Source: UBA10348 sp002469915 (lineage in GTDB: Bacteria; Bacteroidota; Rhodothermia; Rhodothermales; UBA10348). Taken from it: a stretch of DNA of 64,000 bases. Location: the NCBI GenBank assembly GCA_029249345.1, contig JAQWHM010000001.1, forward strand, positions 124,001-188,000, in the 5' to 3' direction. Each line of letters opens with the position of its first letter. Positions within the stretch are counted from its first letter, which is position 1. The notes beneath the pieces were generated by a model. It was given only the letters and a program-made list of their open reading frames with translations. It searched no databases and was not told the origin of the DNA. Positions 52,820 to 61,781 of the stretch are shown here, piece after piece. Made by a program: the position numbers and the translations under genes.

Positions 52820-53824
52820 ATGGCCATAAAACTGGGAATTAACGGATTTGGACGAATCGGACGTCTGGTTTTCCGCTCTATCATCGAACGTAATTCCGAC
52901 GAATTTGAAGTTGTAGGTATCAACGACTTGACCAGTGCTCAGTCACTGGCTCATCTCCTGAAGTACGATTCAGTCCATCTCAAATTTCCTGGAGAGATTT
53001 CTGCCGACGATGATTCAATCACGGTGAATGGAAAACGCATTCCTGTTTTTTCAGAGCGTAATCCAGAAGAAATTCCTTGGGGACAGCTCGATACAGATGT
53101 AGTCGTAGAATCCACTGGGATCTTTCGCACCCGCGAAAAGGCTGCCATGCACCTGACTGCCGGAGCAAAGAAAGTTGTTATTTCCGCTCCTGCTTCCGGA
53201 GAAGTGGATGCTACTGTTGTTCTTGGAGTAAATGATAGTGTCCTCACGGGCGACGAACAGATCATCTCAAACGCTAGTTGCACCACCAACTGCTTGGCTC
53301 CGATGGTCAAGGTTTTAGATGACGCGTTTGGCGTGAAAAAAGGTCTTATGACGACCATCCATGCCTACACGTCTGATCAAAATATCCAGGACGCACCACA
53401 CTCCGATATGCGCCGCGCCCGCGCAGCTGCCGTGTCCATTATTCCGACATCCACGGGAGCCGCCAAGGCCGTGGGTCTTGTGCTTCCTCATTTATCAGGC
53501 AAACTGGATGGATATGCACTTCGCGTTCCAACTCCAGATGGCTCGGTTACTGATCTAACAGTAGAAATTGGAAGCGATACGACTGCTGAAGAAGTCAATG
53601 CGCTTTTCAAAACAGCCGCTGAAGGTGAACTGAACGGTGTGCTGGAGTATTCAGATGAACCGTTGGTTTCAATCGACATCATCCACAATCCACACTCTTG
53701 TATTTTTGACTCGGGCATGACAAAAGTCATGGGCAATATGGTCAAAATTGTGGGGTGGTACGATAACGAGTGGGGATACTCCAACCGTACCGTCGACATG
53801 ATCAAACGCCTCATGAGCGCCTGA
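52820..53824 (+). CDS. gapA: Glyceraldehyde-3-phosphate dehydrogenase (NAD type)
   Basis: A 334-residue GAPDH: GINGFGRIGR nucleotide-binding start, Asp36 in VGINDLTS (an acidic residue favouring NAD over NADP), catalytic Cys154 in NASCTTNCLAP and His181 in TTIHAYTSDQ. Known reaction: glyceraldehyde-3-phosphate to 1,3-bisphosphoglycerate. pgk follows after 174 bases with two terminator-like hairpins between, so the two are adjacent but probably separately terminated. Confidence 0.98.
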   Translation: MAIKLGINGFGRIGRLVFRSIIERNSDEFEVVGINDLTSAQSLAHLLKYDSVHLKFPGEISADDDSITVNGKRIPVFSERNPEEIPWGQLDTDVVVESTGIFRTREKAAMHLTAGAKKVVISAPASGEVDATVVLGVNDSVLTGDEQIISNASCTTNCLAPMVKVLDDAFGVKKGLMTTIHAYTSDQNIQDAPHSDMRRARAAAVSIIPTSTGAAKAVGLVLPHLSGKLDGYALRVPTPDGSVTDLTVEIGSDTTAEEVNALFKTAAEGELNGVLEYSDEPLVSIDIIHNPHSCIFDSGMTKVMGNMVKIVGWYDNEWGYSNRTVDMIKRLMSA

Positions 53825-53870
53825 TGACCTGCTCGACGAATAGACTGCATCACGTCATGTGATGCTGGAT

Positions 53871-53914
53871 CGGCGGCGCGGGCATATGCATGCCCGCGCC
53901 GCCGTTTTCATTTT
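53871..53914 (+). terminator. Strong terminator after gapA
   Basis: A perfect 15-bp stem, CGGCGGCGCGGGCAT (53871-53885) with ATGCCCGCGCCGCCG (53890-53904), loop ATGC, followed by TTTTCATTTT. It lies 47 bases past the gapA stop. Confidence 0.93.
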
Positions 53915-53916
53915 AG

Positions 53917-53950
53917 ACCCTGCTTTGATTTTAAACAGGGCATTTTTTAG
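53917..53950 (+). terminator. Second, weaker terminator-like hairpin between gapA and pgk
   Basis: CCCTGCTTT and AAACAGGG pair around a short AT-rich loop (one bulged C) and are followed by CATTTTTTAG. It would back up the stronger terminator directly upstream, about 50 bases before the pgk start. Confidence 0.55.
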
Positions 53951-53998
53951 GGCCTGTGTCCACTACAGAACCTGATCTCATTCTAAACCGTGTTGTTC

Positions 53999-55192
53999 AT
54001 GAAGACTCGCAGCCTGACCGATCTGAACTTTTCCGGTAAACGTGCCCTAATCCGCGTTGATTTCAATGTCCCATTGGGGCAAAATGCTGACGGGGAAACC
54101 ATTGTGGCTGACGATACCCGTATACGAAGCGCTCTTCCAACCATTCAGCACGTATTGACCTCCGGTGGGTCCGCAATACTCGTCTCGCACCTAGGACGTC
54201 CCAAGGGTGAGGTGAAATCTGAGTTCAGTATGGGGCCGGTTGGCGAACACTTAGCCCTACTCACCGGCAAGCCGGTAATCGTGGCGCCTGAGGTGCGCGG
54301 CGAAGCAGTGGAGCAGATCGCTGCTTCATTAGAGCCGGGAGAAATCATGTTGCTCGAAAACATTCGATTCGACGCAGGCGAGACCAAAAACGACCCAGAC
54401 TTGTCTGCTTACCTCGGCCGTCTTGCCGACGTCTATGTAAATGACGCATTTGGCACAGCACATCGTGCCCATGCATCAACAGCCGGCGCAGCAGCTCATT
54501 ATGATGAGAAGGCAGCAGGCTTTTTAATGCAGAAAGAACTCGATACGCTGCGCAAACTTACCGATTCTCCTGAGCATCCGTTCGTGGCCATAGTAGGTGG
54601 TGCAAAGGTCTCGGATAAGATTGGCATTATTGAAACGCTGCTTAAAACGGCTGATCACCTACTCATCGGTGGCGCCATGGCCTACACCTTTCTGAAGGCT
54701 CAAGGCAAGGAAACAGGCACTTCTCTGACGGAAGATGACCGCCTTGACCTCGCACGCGATCTAATTGAGCGAGCCGGAAATCGAATTCACCTGCCGGTGG
54801 ATCATGTTTGCGCTGACCGATTCGCAGCCGATGCTACGCCCGTTGCTCATAAAGACAGTATTCCTGTATCGTTGATGGGACTCGACATCGGGCCTGAATC
54901 CGTCGCTGAGTACGCGTCCATTATCAAATCAGGACGCACCATCGTTTGGAATGGCCCAATGGGTGTCTTTGAAATGGACGCCTTTTCAACCGGTACTAAA
55001 GCTATCGCTTTGGCATTAGTCGAAGCCACGGAAGCAGGCGCCTTTTCCGTTGTTGGAGGCGGCGACTCCGTCGCCGCAATAGTCGGTGCCGGCCTTGAAA
55101 AACAAGTTAGCCACGTAAGTACGGGCGGTGGAGCTATGCTGGAGCTACTCGAAGGAAAAACACTTCCAGGGGTAGCGGCGTTAGCCCATTAA
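53999..55192 (+). CDS. pgk: Phosphoglycerate kinase
   Basis: A 397-residue PGK from the ATG at 53999 (a GTG at 53990 is in frame but gives three extra residues before the usual MK..LTDL start). Signature RALIRVDFNVPLG near the N-terminus, LVSHLGRPKG, and the ATP-site motif VVGGGDSVAAI near the C-terminus. Known reaction: 1,3-bisphosphoglycerate plus ADP to 3-phosphoglycerate plus ATP. The ABC ATPase gene starts 1 base after its stop. Confidence 0.98.
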   Translation: MKTRSLTDLNFSGKRALIRVDFNVPLGQNADGETIVADDTRIRSALPTIQHVLTSGGSAILVSHLGRPKGEVKSEFSMGPVGEHLALLTGKPVIVAPEVRGEAVEQIAASLEPGEIMLLENIRFDAGETKNDPDLSAYLGRLADVYVNDAFGTAHRAHASTAGAAAHYDEKAAGFLMQKELDTLRKLTDSPEHPFVAIVGGAKVSDKIGIIETLLKTADHLLIGGAMAYTFLKAQGKETGTSLTEDDRLDLARDLIERAGNRIHLPVDHVCADRFAADATPVAHKDSIPVSLMGLDIGPESVAEYASIIKSGRTIVWNGPMGVFEMDAFSTGTKAIALALVEATEAGAFSVVGGGDSVAAIVGAGLEKQVSHVSTGGGAMLELLEGKTLPGVAALAH

Positions 55193-55193
55193 T

Positions 55194-56129
55194 ATGACTG
55201 ATTTTGCCATCACTACCCACCAGCTCGCCAAAACGTATTCCAGCGTTTTTGGAAAAAAAGCCATTCACGCATTAAAAGGCGTGGACTTAGAGGTAGGACA
55301 TGGGGAAATCGTCGGTATCCTAGGTCCTAATGGAGCCGGTAAAACTACGCTCCTGAAAATTCTACTTGGTGTGGTCTCCCCCACTTCCGGAACGGGAACG
55401 TTGCTTGGCCGGCCCATCGGGGATGTAAAATCCAGACATAGACTTGGCTATTTGCCGGAAAATCACCGATTTCCACCCTATTTGACCGCCCGTCAAACGC
55501 TAGACGTTTACGGGAGATTAAGTAGACTCGACGACGCCACCCTCAAAGAGCGCATACCGATGCTCATTGAGGAAGCTGGACTTTCGTCATGGATAGACAC
55601 GCGTGTTGGGAAGTTTTCCAAAGGCATGATGCAGCGCCTCGGACTTGCTCAGGCTATGATTAATGATCCTGACGTGCTCGTCCTGGATGAACCCACGGAC
55701 GGCGTGGATCCGGTAGGACGGCGCGAAATCAGAGATCGCCTCCGCCTTCTCAAAGCTCGTGGGAAGACGATCCTCATCAACTCCCACCTGCTAACTGAAA
55801 TTGAATTGCTCTGTGACCGAGTCGCGATCCTTAACCGAGGCGAAATCGTCCAAGTTGGATCTATTGACGACATTTCAGGATCCCAGTCTGGATGGAGAAT
55901 CGAATGCAGATCGTTGCAATCGGGATTTGACCTATCCAATTTTGGTGCTTCGCTAGAAGGTCCAGATCACGAATCAGGCATTATCGTGCCCTCTGGAAGC
56001 TTGGATAATCTTAACGCGTTGATCGATCACCTTCGCCAGGCAAACGGACAGATTGTGAGTGTAGAACGTCACAGAAGGTCTCTTGAAGCCGGTTTCCTCG
56101 ATATTATTGATAGGGAGGAAAAATCCTGA
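55194..56129 (+). CDS. ABC transporter ATP-binding protein
   Basis: A 311-residue ABC ATPase of the drug/Nat/Nos exporter type: Walker A GPNGAGKTT, signature FSKGMMQRLGLAQAM, Walker B VLVLDEPTDGVDP, H-loop NSHLLTE. A C-terminal 80-residue domain after 230 is common in this group. It starts 1 base after pgk and its stop overlaps the permease start by one base (TGATG), so the two are coupled. The substrate is unknown. Confidence 0.92.
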   Translation: MTDFAITTHQLAKTYSSVFGKKAIHALKGVDLEVGHGEIVGILGPNGAGKTTLLKILLGVVSPTSGTGTLLGRPIGDVKSRHRLGYLPENHRFPPYLTARQTLDVYGRLSRLDDATLKERIPMLIEEAGLSSWIDTRVGKFSKGMMQRLGLAQAMINDPDVLVLDEPTDGVDPVGRREIRDRLRLLKARGKTILINSHLLTEIELLCDRVAILNRGEIVQVGSIDDISGSQSGWRIECRSLQSGFDLSNFGASLEGPDHESGIIVPSGSLDNLNALIDHLRQANGQIVSVERHRRSLEAGFLDIIDREEKS

Positions 56130-56995
56130 TGCGCACCCTATCTGGATCCCTACTCCTCACCTTTCGAGAACTTTGGGCCATGCGCTTGACGCAAGGCATT
56201 CTCCTAGTTTCCACGCTGGCATGGCTCTTCCTTTCCTTCGCGATGAATCTCGATGTGGTAGAAGGATCATTGGCTGCCGTACGCATTTTCGGTCTGGAAT
56301 CTACCCCATCAGACATGATTAAAGATGCAGAAACGGGGGAATGGGTAAGACAAGCAGTTAGCGTCGACAAGTTTGTTGTTGGTATTAACTCTTTTGTTTT
56401 TGGAGCTTCCTATTTTTTGGGGACGCTCTTAGGGCTTTTCGCCACCATGCCACTCATTCGGGGGTTCTTGGAGCAAGGGCGCATAGATCTGCTCATTTCA
56501 AAACCCGTATCGCGCAATCAGCTGTTGAGCGGACACCTTTTGGGAGTGGTGCTTACCGTACTCGTGCTGGCTAGCTACCTGGTAGGCGGCGTCTGGGTGG
56601 CGCTCAGCTTAAAAACAGGCGTCTGGTTTACACACGTACTAATGAGCATTCCGCTTATCGTAATCATGTTTACAGTCATGTATTCCGTGATTTTGACAGT
56701 TACAGTAATGACTAGGAGCAATGGTCTAGCTCTGATTTTGGCCTACGGACTGATCTTCATCTCGGCCATTATGGCTGCTCACGAGCAGATTTTACCGGTC
56801 TTGTCTCCAACTGCAAAAACAGCCTTCAATACGATGTATCACCTCCTTCCCAACTTCGTTGAGGTAGTGATCATCCAGGCGCAACTCGTGACCGGAGAGG
56901 CCGTAGCATCTTGGTATTCGCTTATTTCATCTATTTTGTTTGGGGCTGTGATCTATGGATTGGGATTCATCTGGTTCAATCGTCGAGATTTCTAA
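56129..56995 (+). CDS. ABC-2 type permease
   Basis: A 288-residue permease with about six TM helices: 20-41, 85-105 (NSFVFGASYFLGTLLGLF), 137-158, 165-195, 205-220 and 265-285. GRIDLLISKPVSRNQLLSGH is the typical ABC-2/NosY-like cytoplasmic coupling segment. Between TM1 and TM2 lies a 40-residue outside loop. It is coupled to the ATPase upstream; the following lipoprotein gene starts inside its last 41 bases. Together they form an export or membrane-remodelling module of unknown substrate. Confidence 0.88.
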   Translation: MRTLSGSLLLTFRELWAMRLTQGILLVSTLAWLFLSFAMNLDVVEGSLAAVRIFGLESTPSDMIKDAETGEWVRQAVSVDKFVVGINSFVFGASYFLGTLLGLFATMPLIRGFLEQGRIDLLISKPVSRNQLLSGHLLGVVLTVLVLASYLVGGVWVALSLKTGVWFTHVLMSIPLIVIMFTVMYSVILTVTVMTRSNGLALILAYGLIFISAIMAAHEQILPVLSPTAKTAFNTMYHLLPNFVEVVIIQAQLVTGEAVASWYSLISSILFGAVIYGLGFIWFNRRDF

Positions 56996-58067
56996 GGCTG
57001 CGCCTCCTAACGCAGCGGTTTCTCACACGGGTAGCGGTGCTCGCCGTATCGCCCGCCATACGTTCGTCATGGCATGTGCCTTGATGGTGCTGGTTCTCAT
57101 TCCCCTAAGTGGTTGTGACACGGAATCACTCTTGTCGTCTCCTGATTCAGATGCTGAACTAGCCTTACGCATACTGGATGGCGAGGCCATGATGATCGGG
57201 CATGTCGACATCAAATCAGGTCTCTCATTTGTTCAGTCGTTTGTCCCTGAAGCCGATATGGACAACCTAAATTCGGATGAAGACTATCTCGAGTTCAAGG
57301 CAAAGACAGGCATTGACCTGATGACCGATGTAAAAAGTGCCTATTTCGCTTTGAGCCAATCGGGTGACGGCGCCAACGGCGCCATGCTCATGTTTATGGA
57401 CTTTGATCAGTCCAGTCTCGTGCAGCTCATGGAAGAACAAGCAGATATGACCCGGCTAAACTCAACGGATTTCACCGATGCTTTTCAAAGCCCGAATAGT
57501 GAGATCATGGTGGGTATCCATGATGGTAGTATGATGGTACTCGCTTCTTCCGAAGATGAATTGGCCCGCATGTCCGATCGAATGTCAGACGGTACCCTTT
57601 CCACGTTGCCTAGCGACCTCTTGCAAAAAGTCAGTCGCAATCAGCATTGGGCTATCATTAGAAATGTGGATCAAGTTCTTGCCCAAGGACTAGATCTTGG
57701 AAATAACTTGGGCAGCGAACTGGGACAGTTGGGGCAGATTGCAGGCACCATCGGTGAGATCGGTATTTCAGCAAGCTTTACCTCCACGGATATCTTTTCA
57801 TCCATGTTCATTCGCCCAACGGATAACATCAGCCCCGCAGACCTCGAGAGTTTAATCAAAGGCCTCCGAGCTGCCGCGCGCATTCAATTCCAAGAGGTAC
57901 CTGACCTTCTTGAAATGGCTGAGCGGCTTGACGTTTCGTCTGATGCCCGATTTGTCGAGATTTCAGTCGAAGTAAGCATGCAGGAATTGCGGGATCTTGG
58001 AGAAGAGTATTCAGACCAAATCGAATCCGCGCTTTCGAAACGAACGCTCGAAAAAAATCAGGACTGA
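56955..58067 (+). CDS. Predicted lipoprotein of unknown function, linked to the ABC module
   Basis: A 370-residue protein. A basic stretch (GARRIARH) precedes a hydrophobic core and the lipobox LSGC with Cys54, so the mature lipoprotein starts at CDTES. The ATG at 56955 lies inside the permease gene; the later ATG at 57069 would remove the positive charges of the signal, so the earlier start is favoured. The mature part is acidic, with alternating helices and strands (ALRILDGEAMMIGHVDIKSG, SNDEL-like SSEDELARMSDRM). I do not recognise the family with certainty; the pattern is like DUF3352-type surface proteins. The overlap with the permease suggests it serves the same system. Confidence 0.75.
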   Translation: MDWDSSGSIVEISKAAPPNAAVSHTGSGARRIARHTFVMACALMVLVLIPLSGCDTESLLSSPDSDAELALRILDGEAMMIGHVDIKSGLSFVQSFVPEADMDNLNSDEDYLEFKAKTGIDLMTDVKSAYFALSQSGDGANGAMLMFMDFDQSSLVQLMEEQADMTRLNSTDFTDAFQSPNSEIMVGIHDGSMMVLASSEDELARMSDRMSDGTLSTLPSDLLQKVSRNQHWAIIRNVDQVLAQGLDLGNNLGSELGQLGQIAGTIGEIGISASFTSTDIFSSMFIRPTDNISPADLESLIKGLRAAARIQFQEVPDLLEMAERLDVSSDARFVEISVEVSMQELRDLGEEYSDQIESALSKRTLEKNQD

Positions 58068-58092
58068 TTTTAAAATTCGGATAGAGGTTTAG

Positions 58093-58148
58093 GTCAGAAA
58101 GGTGGTAGATTCAGGTATTCACTAAGTACCCCACCACTTTTATCTGAC
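58093..58148. other. Imperfect inverted repeat just before the hydrolase gene
   Basis: GTCAGAAAGGTGGT (58093-58106) and ACCACTTTTATCTGAC (58133-58148) are inverted copies with a bulged G and a short unpaired TAT. The structure ends 4 bases before the ATG at 58153. It could be a partial terminator for the ABC module or a stem that covers the start region. Confidence 0.4.
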
Positions 58149-58152
58149 TGGT

Positions 58153-59046
58153 ATGGTAATTCCTTCATTGTCTGAGGTCTCTTTTACGCTAAACGATCTC
58201 CCGGATTTGCCTCGCCCTGAGCGAGTTTTAATGACGTCCCCTGAGCATTTCGATGTGCAATACGTCATCAACGCCCATATGGCGGGAAACGTGGGATCAG
58301 TAGATCGTGAGCAGGCACAGCGCCAATGGGACGTCCTTAAAAGTACGTACGAGTCCTGTGGGCTCGAAGTAGAACCTATTTCCGGACAAGCTGGCCTTCC
58401 GGATATGGTTTTTTGCGCTAATCAGACCCTCCCTTTTGTGTCCGTCGACGGCAACACCAAGGGAGTAGTGCTTTCCAATATGTTTGCAGCGGAGCGCGCT
58501 AAGGAAGTCCAGTTTTTCGCGGACCATTTCTCATCTAAAGGATACGAGATTATCCGCGACTTATCCGTGGGTGAGACTGAGTTTGAAGGGATGGGAGATG
58601 CGCTATGGCATATCGGGAAACGCCTTTTATGGGGTGGATACGGATTTAGAACCGACCTTTCAGTGTACAAACGCATTTCCGAGCAGTTAGATGTACCCAT
58701 TCTAGCTTTGAACCTGGAAGATCCAGAGTTCTACCACTTGGATACCTGCATGTGCCTTCTGGATGCAGATACCGTACTCATATTCCCCGGAGCATTTGAT
58801 TGGGCCGGTTTGGAATTGATACACCACTTCTTCCCTAACGTACTCGAAGCTCCTGAAGACGAAGCACGCGGACTTTTTGCGTGCAACGCGCATTGCCCAG
58901 ATGGACGCCACGTGATCATTCAAAAAGGATGTACAAAGACGAATGCCCTGTTAACCGAAGCCGGTTTTCAGGTCGTAGAAGTCGATACGTCAGAATACTT
59001 GAAATCCGGCGGATCGGTCTTTTGTATGAAGCTGATGATCTGGTAG
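58153..59046 (+). CDS. DDAH-like amidinohydrolase (arginine deiminase fold)
   Basis: A 297-residue protein of the amidinotransferase superfamily. The catalytic residues stand in the right order: GLPDMVFCANQTL (81-93), acidic Glu145 in FEGMGDALW, His195 in FYHLDTCMCLLD and nucleophile Cys291 in SGGSVFCMKL. Known relatives: dimethylarginine dimethylaminohydrolase, citrulline-forming or amidinotransferase enzymes; the substrate (dimethylarginine, arginine or another guanidine) cannot be settled by eye. It starts 85 bases after the lipoprotein gene and converges with the TonB receptor with a 4-base gap. Confidence 0.88.
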   Translation: MVIPSLSEVSFTLNDLPDLPRPERVLMTSPEHFDVQYVINAHMAGNVGSVDREQAQRQWDVLKSTYESCGLEVEPISGQAGLPDMVFCANQTLPFVSVDGNTKGVVLSNMFAAERAKEVQFFADHFSSKGYEIIRDLSVGETEFEGMGDALWHIGKRLLWGGYGFRTDLSVYKRISEQLDVPILALNLEDPEFYHLDTCMCLLDADTVLIFPGAFDWAGLELIHHFFPNVLEAPEDEARGLFACNAHCPDGRHVIIQKGCTKTNALLTEAGFQVVEVDTSEYLKSGGSVFCMKLMIW

Positions 59047-59050
59047 ATCT

Positions 59051-61579
59051 CTATTTCAACGTGTACCGGGCGGAGAAAAATGCGTGTCGTGTGGCGGCCG
59101 GGAAAAACTGAGTCGCGCCGAAACTGACATTGCCGTAGGTCAATACCTCATCATTCAACACGTTGTTCAGATCCAGACCGAGTTTGAGTCCTGCAAACTT
59201 ACCTGTCGAGCTGAAGAGGTAAGAAATAGATGCATCCACCAGCATGTAAGCCTCCAGCTTGAGATCCTCTTGAGGCAAACCGGATGCATTTTCCCCCTCG
59301 CCGTTATCTACGTACTGAGTTCCTACCAAGGAGGACATGATCGAAGCAGAAAATCCTTTTTTGCTGTAATCCAACCTCATGTTTCCACTGGTTGCAGGAA
59401 AGCCTGCTATCGGATTGCTAGCCCTATCGATCTCAGTTGTTGAAAAATCTGGGAGCGTCACAAACTCTGCAAACGAAATAAATCGATTCCTAGATATCGT
59501 CGCGTTTCCTGCCAGATCCAGCCCTGGAGCTAACCTCACGGCACCCTCCATCTCGAGTCCAATATGCCTTGTACGATCGGCATTGCCCGTTCTCGGAACA
59601 CCGTACTGATCCAATCCCCCACTGGGCACTATTTCATCTTGGAAATCCATTACAAAAACATTCGCGCTTGCTCGGAATTTCTCTCCGCTCCATCGGGTAC
59701 CTAGTTCCAAGTCAATGAGGCGCTCGGGTTTGATAAATGGCTTATCCATATCCAGATTGCCTTGTGCATCCATATTAAATAGCGGTTCGAACCCTGCACC
59801 TGCTTCCTCCCCATCGTAAAGTGACTTCATGCGGGGCTCGCGATGGGCCAACGCTAGAGAAGCAAACCCACTCCAACTTTGCTCTGGCCTGAAGGTGATA
59901 CCGATGCGGGGATTGGCGAAATAATATGGTTTCGAAAATTGAGTGCCGATAAACGCCTCATCCCAGACCCGATACTGCCGATAGGTGAGCTGAACATCTG
60001 CCTGCACAGCCCACAGATCCGATATCCGATTCAGGTGAGACATATACACGGATGCGATCGCCTTTTCTCCCCTAAATGAATACACTCGGACATCATGGTC
60101 TGCACCAACGAGGTTGGCTGGTAGACCGTCTGCTTCTTGAATTCGGCCCCATCTTAAACTTCGATGTAACCGAAATTCCGCGCCGACGGTAGATGTCGCC
60201 TTCGAATTAGTTTGAGTGATTTTGGGCATCCAACCCACCTGCCATTGGTCCAGATAGGCCCGAAATAATACACTTGCAGACGGAAGGGAGACAAATAGCG
60301 GCTCTGCCCTTGCCGCACCGCTGACCGTACTTTCAGGTAGCCTTAAATAATCAGCGCTTCTGAATGTACCTCCGAAGTCAAAGTAGCCTTTCCCTTGGAC
60401 CCCAAAGGCGGTCTGAGAGAATTGCAGGGATGAGTTTATGTCGAACGTATGATGGAGTTCAATGTGCGGCTGGTGGAAACTCTCTACATCCCGAGTGAGG
60501 GCTGAAAAGTTATACTTCCGATCAATGGTCCCGCCGAAACCGTCATCAATTTCGCCTTCGTTCGCTGCTTTGGGTATTCCTGCGTACGCAAGACCGTCTT
60601 TTTGAGGCCCCCCGTAGGCTTGAAGCGTCAGGGTTGATCGGTCACCATACCGAGTTATTCCTCCAAAAAATCGCCAAAATTCGGTCCAAGACCAATCCCT
60701 GTACCCATCAGAGAGCAGGCGACTCAGGCGACCGTACGCAACATATCGGTCATTGAGGAGCCCCGAGTTTATTTCGCCCGAGAAGCGGCGCGTTGCAAAC
60801 GCGCCGCCACCTACATGAACGCTTGCCTCAAAGTCTGGCTTGTAAGGCATCGCGCGAATGTTGATGGCCCCTCCAATAGCAGTTGGACCGTATACCGATG
60901 AACCTGCGCCTCGCTGAATCTGGATGTCCTGAACAGCGCCCTGAATATCGAAAAAATTGACCCAGAAGACATTGAACTCCTCCGGATCATTTTGCGGTAT
61001 TCCGTTGATAGCTACGGCCAATCTACGCTGACCAAAACCTCGCATCCGAAGTGTGGAGTATCCAATGGCATTCCCATTCTCGGAGTAGAAAGTGATCGAT
61101 GGCTGCCGGGCCAAATGCACTGGCAAATCCTTCATATCTGGCTGCCGGGCCAGTTCTGCGCCCGATATATTGGACAAGGTTACCGGCGACAGATGAGGCG
61201 TAGCCCGGCCAATAGAAACCACGACTTCGTCATGCTGAACTGCCTGAGTCGAGAGCACGACGTGGACAGGAGCCATAATGTCGGTCGTGACGGATATGGA
61301 CATCCGAATGGTGCCAAAACCGAGGAAGGAAACCATCATGTCGTACCTACCTGCCGGTACGCGTTCGATTACAAAACGACCCTCTGCATTTGATACAGCA
61401 GCGTATCGGGAGAGCAAAGACCCCTCTGCAAAAAGTTGAACGGCTGCGCCGGTAAGAGCAGATCCATGCTCATCGCTTATGTGTCCCTCAACGTCCGTTC
61501 TGGACTGCGCCGAAGCAGGGATAGAGGCGAAAAAAGCACAAAAAAGGAGGGCAAAAAGAAACCGGTTGACAAAAGTCAT
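59051..61579 (-). CDS. TonB-dependent receptor, probable thiamine/precursor importer
   Basis: An 842-residue outer-membrane receptor. Signal peptide 1-24 (ending IPASAQ), a CarboxypepD_reg-like beta domain at 27-105 (VEGHISDEHGSALTGA), plug domain at about 125-235 (STLRMRGFGQRRLAVAINGI, VQDIQIQRGAGSSVYGPTAI), then the 22-strand barrel to the C-terminal ARYTLK. No SusD partner follows, so it is not a glycan SusC. A TPP riboswitch lies in its 5' leader, which ties its expression to thiamine status. Known comparable case: outer-membrane thiamine receptors (OMR1/BtuB-like) of Bacteroidota under THI-box control. Substrate is inferred from the riboswitch; HMP or thiazole remain options. Confidence 0.9.
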   Translation of the reverse strand: MTFVNRFLFALLFCAFFASIPASAQSRTDVEGHISDEHGSALTGAAVQLFAEGSLLSRYAAVSNAEGRFVIERVPAGRYDMMVSFLGFGTIRMSISVTTDIMAPVHVVLSTQAVQHDEVVVSIGRATPHLSPVTLSNISGAELARQPDMKDLPVHLARQPSITFYSENGNAIGYSTLRMRGFGQRRLAVAINGIPQNDPEEFNVFWVNFFDIQGAVQDIQIQRGAGSSVYGPTAIGGAINIRAMPYKPDFEASVHVGGGAFATRRFSGEINSGLLNDRYVAYGRLSRLLSDGYRDWSWTEFWRFFGGITRYGDRSTLTLQAYGGPQKDGLAYAGIPKAANEGEIDDGFGGTIDRKYNFSALTRDVESFHQPHIELHHTFDINSSLQFSQTAFGVQGKGYFDFGGTFRSADYLRLPESTVSGAARAEPLFVSLPSASVLFRAYLDQWQVGWMPKITQTNSKATSTVGAEFRLHRSLRWGRIQEADGLPANLVGADHDVRVYSFRGEKAIASVYMSHLNRISDLWAVQADVQLTYRQYRVWDEAFIGTQFSKPYYFANPRIGITFRPEQSWSGFASLALAHREPRMKSLYDGEEAGAGFEPLFNMDAQGNLDMDKPFIKPERLIDLELGTRWSGEKFRASANVFVMDFQDEIVPSGGLDQYGVPRTGNADRTRHIGLEMEGAVRLAPGLDLAGNATISRNRFISFAEFVTLPDFSTTEIDRASNPIAGFPATSGNMRLDYSKKGFSASIMSSLVGTQYVDNGEGENASGLPQEDLKLEAYMLVDASISYLFSSTGKFAGLKLGLDLNNVLNDEVLTYGNVSFGATQFFPAATRHAFFSARYTLK

Positions 61580-61655
61580 CGTGCGATCTAGTTGGTGGCG
61601 TTAAATGATCTACGTCTTGAAACGACCGTTCTGAGAGTCACACGACATGCGCATG

Positions 61656-61729
61656 CTGTTTTCCTTCGCCGGCATTATCCGGGCAGGTTCCAGGGGTATA
61701 ATCTCAGCCCTTTCGAGCACCCCCAACAG
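61656..61729 (-). ncRNA. TPP riboswitch (THI-box aptamer)
   Basis: The reverse strand shows the conserved TPP aptamer: GGGGGTGC, then GGCTGAGA (core at 61702-61709), ACCC and GGAACCTG (61684-61691), GGATAATGCC (61671-61680) and CGAAGG (61663-61668). Closing stem P1 is CTGTT (61725-61729) with AACAG (61656-61660). It ends 76 bases upstream of the TonB receptor ATG. I see no clean terminator in the expression platform; control of translation start is possible. Confidence 0.97.
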
Positions 61730-61781
61730 TTCAGTCAACGCTTCCGAGAAAGCGCTCTTTAATATACGGCTGAGCCGTTTG

